Below are positions 58,198 through 60,220 of a stretch of DNA of 60,220 nucleotides, one piece after another (within the stretch, counting starts at the first letter, position 1; every line of letters begins with the position of its first letter). The notes beneath the pieces are model-generated. The model did not search any database. It was not told where the DNA came from and saw nothing but the letters and a program-made list of their open reading frames with translations. Both the position numbers and the translations under genes were made by a program. The DNA is from an uncultured Sutterella sp. Lineage in GTDB: Bacteria > Pseudomonadota > Gammaproteobacteria > Burkholderiales > Burkholderiaceae_F. The stretch is from positions 1-60,220 of the forward strand of contig UQTE01000015.1 of NCBI GenBank assembly GCA_900543805.1, read 5' to 3'.

Positions 58198-59418
58198 TTG
58201 CCGAATTCCGCCGCATCCCCGTTTCGTCCGCCCAAAGAGAACAGCCGCCTCTTTCTTCTCCTTTTTCTCGCCGTGCTCGCGGCCTTCGGGCCCTTCGTGA
58301 CGGACCTCTATCTGCCGACGCTCCCTGAGCAGGCGCGCGAGTACGCGGCCGCCCCGGCCACGGTGCAGCTCGGACTTTCCATGACGATGTGGGGGCTGGC
58401 GATCGGACAACTGTTCGTGGGACCGCTCTCCGACGTTAGAGGGCGCCGCGGGCCGCTTCTCGCGAGTCTTCTCGTCTTTACGGGCGCCACCTTCGGTGCG
58501 GCGGTCGCTCCCACGGTCGAACTCTTCCTTCTCTGGCGCTTTCTCGAAGGACTCGGCGCCTCGGGCGCGATCGTCATGTCGCGCGCCGTCGCGGCCGACC
58601 GCTATACGGGACGAGCTCTGGGCCAATTCATGGCCGTGATGGGCGCCATTCAGGGCGTTGCGCCCATCACAGCTCCTCTTTTGGGGTCGCTCGTCGCGGA
58701 ATTCGTGGGTTGGCGAGGGATTTTCAGGCTCCTCTTCGCGATGGGCGTCGCGCTTCTCGTCGTGACGGCTTTCCGCCTTGCGGAGACGCGGCGCGTTGCT
58801 CGAGGAAAGTCGTGCGAGGGAGCGCCCTCGGCGAAGCCCGAAGGCGTTCGCGCGAGTCTGCGGGCGCTTTTCGGCGATCCCGCCTTCGTCGCGATCGTTT
58901 TGCAACAGGTCTTCGCGTCGGCCGTGCTCTTCGGTCACATCGCATCGTCCCCCTTCATCTTTCAAGAATATTTCGGCCTCTCGAGCTTCGCCTACGGACT
59001 CTTCTTCGGCGCGATGGCGCTCGGCATCACCGTGGGCGCAGCGTTTTCCAGCCGCATGTCTTCGCCCGAGGCGGCCATGCTCGCGGGCGCTGTCGGTCTT
59101 CTGGGAGCGTCCGTCCTTCTTGCCTTCGCTTATGCCGTCGGAGCGTCGCTTTTCTGGGTGACGCCCGTCTACTTCGTGCTTCTCGTCATGCTCGGGCTCA
59201 CCTTACCGGCGGCCATGACGGCGGCGCTTTCGCGGCATCGGGCGCGCTCGGGGCTCGCCGCCGCGGTGTTGGGCGCCGTGGGTTTCGGAGGCGGCGGTCT
59301 GGTGGCTCCGCTCACGACCCTTGGTACCCTCACCGTCACCACGGCCTGGCTCTTCGTCGTCTCCGCGGTCGTGCTCGTCGTGATCGGCGTCGTGCTTCGT
59401 CGACTCACGCGTGACTGA
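58198..59418 (+). CDS. Bcr/CflA-family drug-resistance MFS exporter
   Basis: The 406-residue exporter has twelve helices. The N-terminal fingerprint of the Bcr/CflA group is FVTDLYLPTLPEQAREYAAAPATVQLGLSMTMWGLAIGQLFVGPLSDVRGRRGPLL, ending in the MFS loop 2-3 motif. GLGASGAIVMSRAVAADRYTGRAL is the helix 5 motif. It would export chloramphenicol- or bicyclomycin-like drugs or metabolites with protons. The start is TTG 58198, supported by AAGGAG seven bases upstream and by the family alignment to LFLLLFLAVLAAFGPF. A short Lys/Arg central loop is present. Confidence 0.88.
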   Translation: MPNSAASPFRPPKENSRLFLLLFLAVLAAFGPFVTDLYLPTLPEQAREYAAAPATVQLGLSMTMWGLAIGQLFVGPLSDVRGRRGPLLASLLVFTGATFGAAVAPTVELFLLWRFLEGLGASGAIVMSRAVAADRYTGRALGQFMAVMGAIQGVAPITAPLLGSLVAEFVGWRGIFRLLFAMGVALLVVTAFRLAETRRVARGKSCEGAPSAKPEGVRASLRALFGDPAFVAIVLQQVFASAVLFGHIASSPFIFQEYFGLSSFAYGLFFGAMALGITVGAAFSSRMSSPEAAMLAGAVGLLGASVLLAFAYAVGASLFWVTPVYFVLLVMLGLTLPAAMTAALSRHRARSGLAAAVLGAVGFGGGGLVAPLTTLGTLTVTTAWLFVVSAVVLVVIGVVLRRLTRD

Positions 59419-59472
59419 GGAAAACGAAGATCGGGTGTTCTTTTGTTCATCATGCCGAACGTTTTGTTAGGA

Positions 59473-59496
59473 TTTTGTTCAGTTAGCTGAACAAAA
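59473..59496. promoter_or_regulatory. perfect-armed palindrome before the ATPase gene
   Basis: TTTTGTTCAG (59473-59482) and CTGAACAAAA (59487-59496) are perfect 10-base arms around TTAG. Position 25-48 bases before the start fits an operator. Confidence 0.6.
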
Positions 59497-59520
59497 CGGT
59501 CCCTTCGGGCCGGAGGCAGC

Positions 59521-60165
59521 CTGTTCGACAAGGAAACGCTTCGAAAAATCCTTTTGGAAAATCGCAGGCTCGTGGAGGGCAAACGGCCTTTCCCGCGGGA
59601 GATTTCATTGCCGTCCGCGGGAGGTTGTCTACTTACGGGCGTGCGCGGCGCAGGCAAGTCGCACTGCCTCCATGCGGAGATGCAGCGTCGGCTCAAGGAG
59701 GGCGGAACGTGGAGCGACATGCTCTACCTCAATTTTGAGGACGAGCGGCTTCTGGGGTTTGACGCCTCGGATTTTGAGCGGATGTTGGCGGTGCAGGCGG
59801 AACTTTCCGAAAATTCAACCATTCCGTCCCTTTTCCTCGACGAAGTCCGGGCGGTGGACGGTTGGGAGACCTTTGCGCGCTGGATGGCCGACGCCGGGGC
59901 CGACATCATTGTCGCCGTGTCTGGTTCGATCGCAGACGCAGTGCCCGACGAACGCTTTGCCCGTACTCGGATTTTCCCGTTGAGTTTCCGGGAAATACTG
60001 CGGACTTCGTGTGTGGCGTCGGACGAGGATGCGCTTTCGTCCACCGTCGGACGGGCGGCGATTTTCCGCGCGTTTGCGCGATACCTCAAAACCGGCGGTT
60101 TTCCGGAATGCGTGCCGCTCGAAAACCCGCGGGATACTCTCCACGAGCTCTATCGGACGGTATGG
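59521..60165 (+). pseudogene. AAA_14/DUF4143-type ATPase gene, interrupted at its 3' part
   Basis: The frame reads LFDKETLRKILLENRRLVEG, Walker A GVRGAGKSH near residues 41-49, and Walker B SLFLDEVRAVDGWE. VSGSIADA is the sensor and FPLSFREIL a family hallmark, and PECVPLENPRDTLHELYRTVW ends it. These are DNA-associated or NTP-hydrolysing proteins of ~400 residues; only the first 215 are present, and recognisable family sequence stops at W (60163-60165). Only CTG at 59521 (four bases after GGAGG) fits the family's Met-Phe opening, an unusual start. Upstream, a stop lies in frame at 59488-59490. The remainder is replaced by an IS end. Confidence 0.72.
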
Positions 60166-60220
60166 GTAAACAACCCTCGACTAAAGTCGAAGGCTTTGCA
60201 ACTATTGCCGAGACAACGTC
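60166..60220 (-). mobile_element. end of an IS200/IS605-type (TnpB) element running off the window
   Basis: Read on the minus strand, the last 55 bases give an AAGCC lead, the hairpin CCTTCGAC/GTCGAGG (one bulged base, loop TTTA, 60175-60193) and then GTTGTTTAC at the boundary (60166). A stem with a short loop immediately before a GTTxTTTAC-like end is the usual right end of IS605/IS1341 elements and also the 3' end of their omega RNA. tnpB would lie beyond 60220 on the minus strand. The assignment is by recall of family ends, with no alignment done. Confidence 0.5.

Overview
The window is a high-GC stretch of bacterial chromosome. Codon choice is strongly GC-biased. The gene set combines class III ribonucleotide reductase, a multiheme ammonia-forming nitrite reductase, TRAP and Na+-coupled carboxylate or amino-acid transporters, SmpB-RnfH and an AraC-type regulator. 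This suggests an anaerobic or microaerophilic betaproteobacterium of the Sutterellaceae type (gut Burkholderiales). That placement is inferred from protein style and gene content. No rRNA, tRNA or CRISPR array was seen.

Layout. At 1-3.9 kb, a long leader precedes the anaerobic ribonucleotide reductase genes. nrdD stops after its zinc site, and the glycyl-radical tail is a separate 62-codon gene, followed by a terminator and nrdG. At 3.9-8.5 kb there are a Sel1-repeat protein, a small membrane protein, a lipoprotein, a strongly structured candidate small RNA (about 6409-6642) and a CoA-disulfide-reductase-like flavoprotein fused to rhodanese. At 8.6-15.6 kb there is a complete Wadjet type I anti-plasmid operon (jetA-jetB-jetC-jetD). 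Just past it lies a deletion scar joining a signal-peptide start to the tail of a Panacea/SocA-like antitoxin gene. At 16-21.4 kb there are a phosphoribosyltransferase, an MFS exporter, and a PepSY protein divergent from a long PiT phosphate transporter, with four exact 11-bp-spaced ATGACA repeats between them. At 21.5-27.2 kb there are a radical SAM protein, pyridoxal kinase, an iron-complex-type ABC importer, smpB and rnfH.

At 27.7-33.6 kb there are an AGCS symporter, an eight-heme NrfA-like nitrite reductase with one CXXCK site, ccmI, and a DAACS dicarboxylate symporter. At 34-41.3 kb, on the minus strand, a TRAP transporter follows a peptidase/creatininase/SSS-symporter operon. At 41.6-51.6 kb there are an acidic-tailed small protein, an M20 hydrolase, a phosphopantetheinyl transferase/methyltransferase/small helical protein trio, an alpha/beta hydrolase, a frameshifted zinc alcohol dehydrogenase, a purine permease, an AraC regulator and a cupin. 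At 51.8-60.2 kb there are an orphan protein, two perfect-armed palindromes, a lone hydG with twin operators, a Nim-like flavoprotein, an orphan plus rlhA-like U32 protein, a Bcr/CflA exporter, and a AAA_14-type ATPase gene. The ATPase gene appears cut at about 60165 by the end of an IS200/IS605 (TnpB-type) element running off the right edge.

Physiologically the genes fit anaerobic life on small organic nitrogen and carbon compounds: dNTP synthesis without O2, nitrite respiration, and uptake of C4-dicarboxylates, amino acids and amides. Defence and mobility traces are Wadjet, the antitoxin scar and the TnpB-type end. The observations most worth following up are the glycyl radical encoded in trans, the structured RNA, the four-repeat operator, the orphan hydG and the transposon end with its implied guide.
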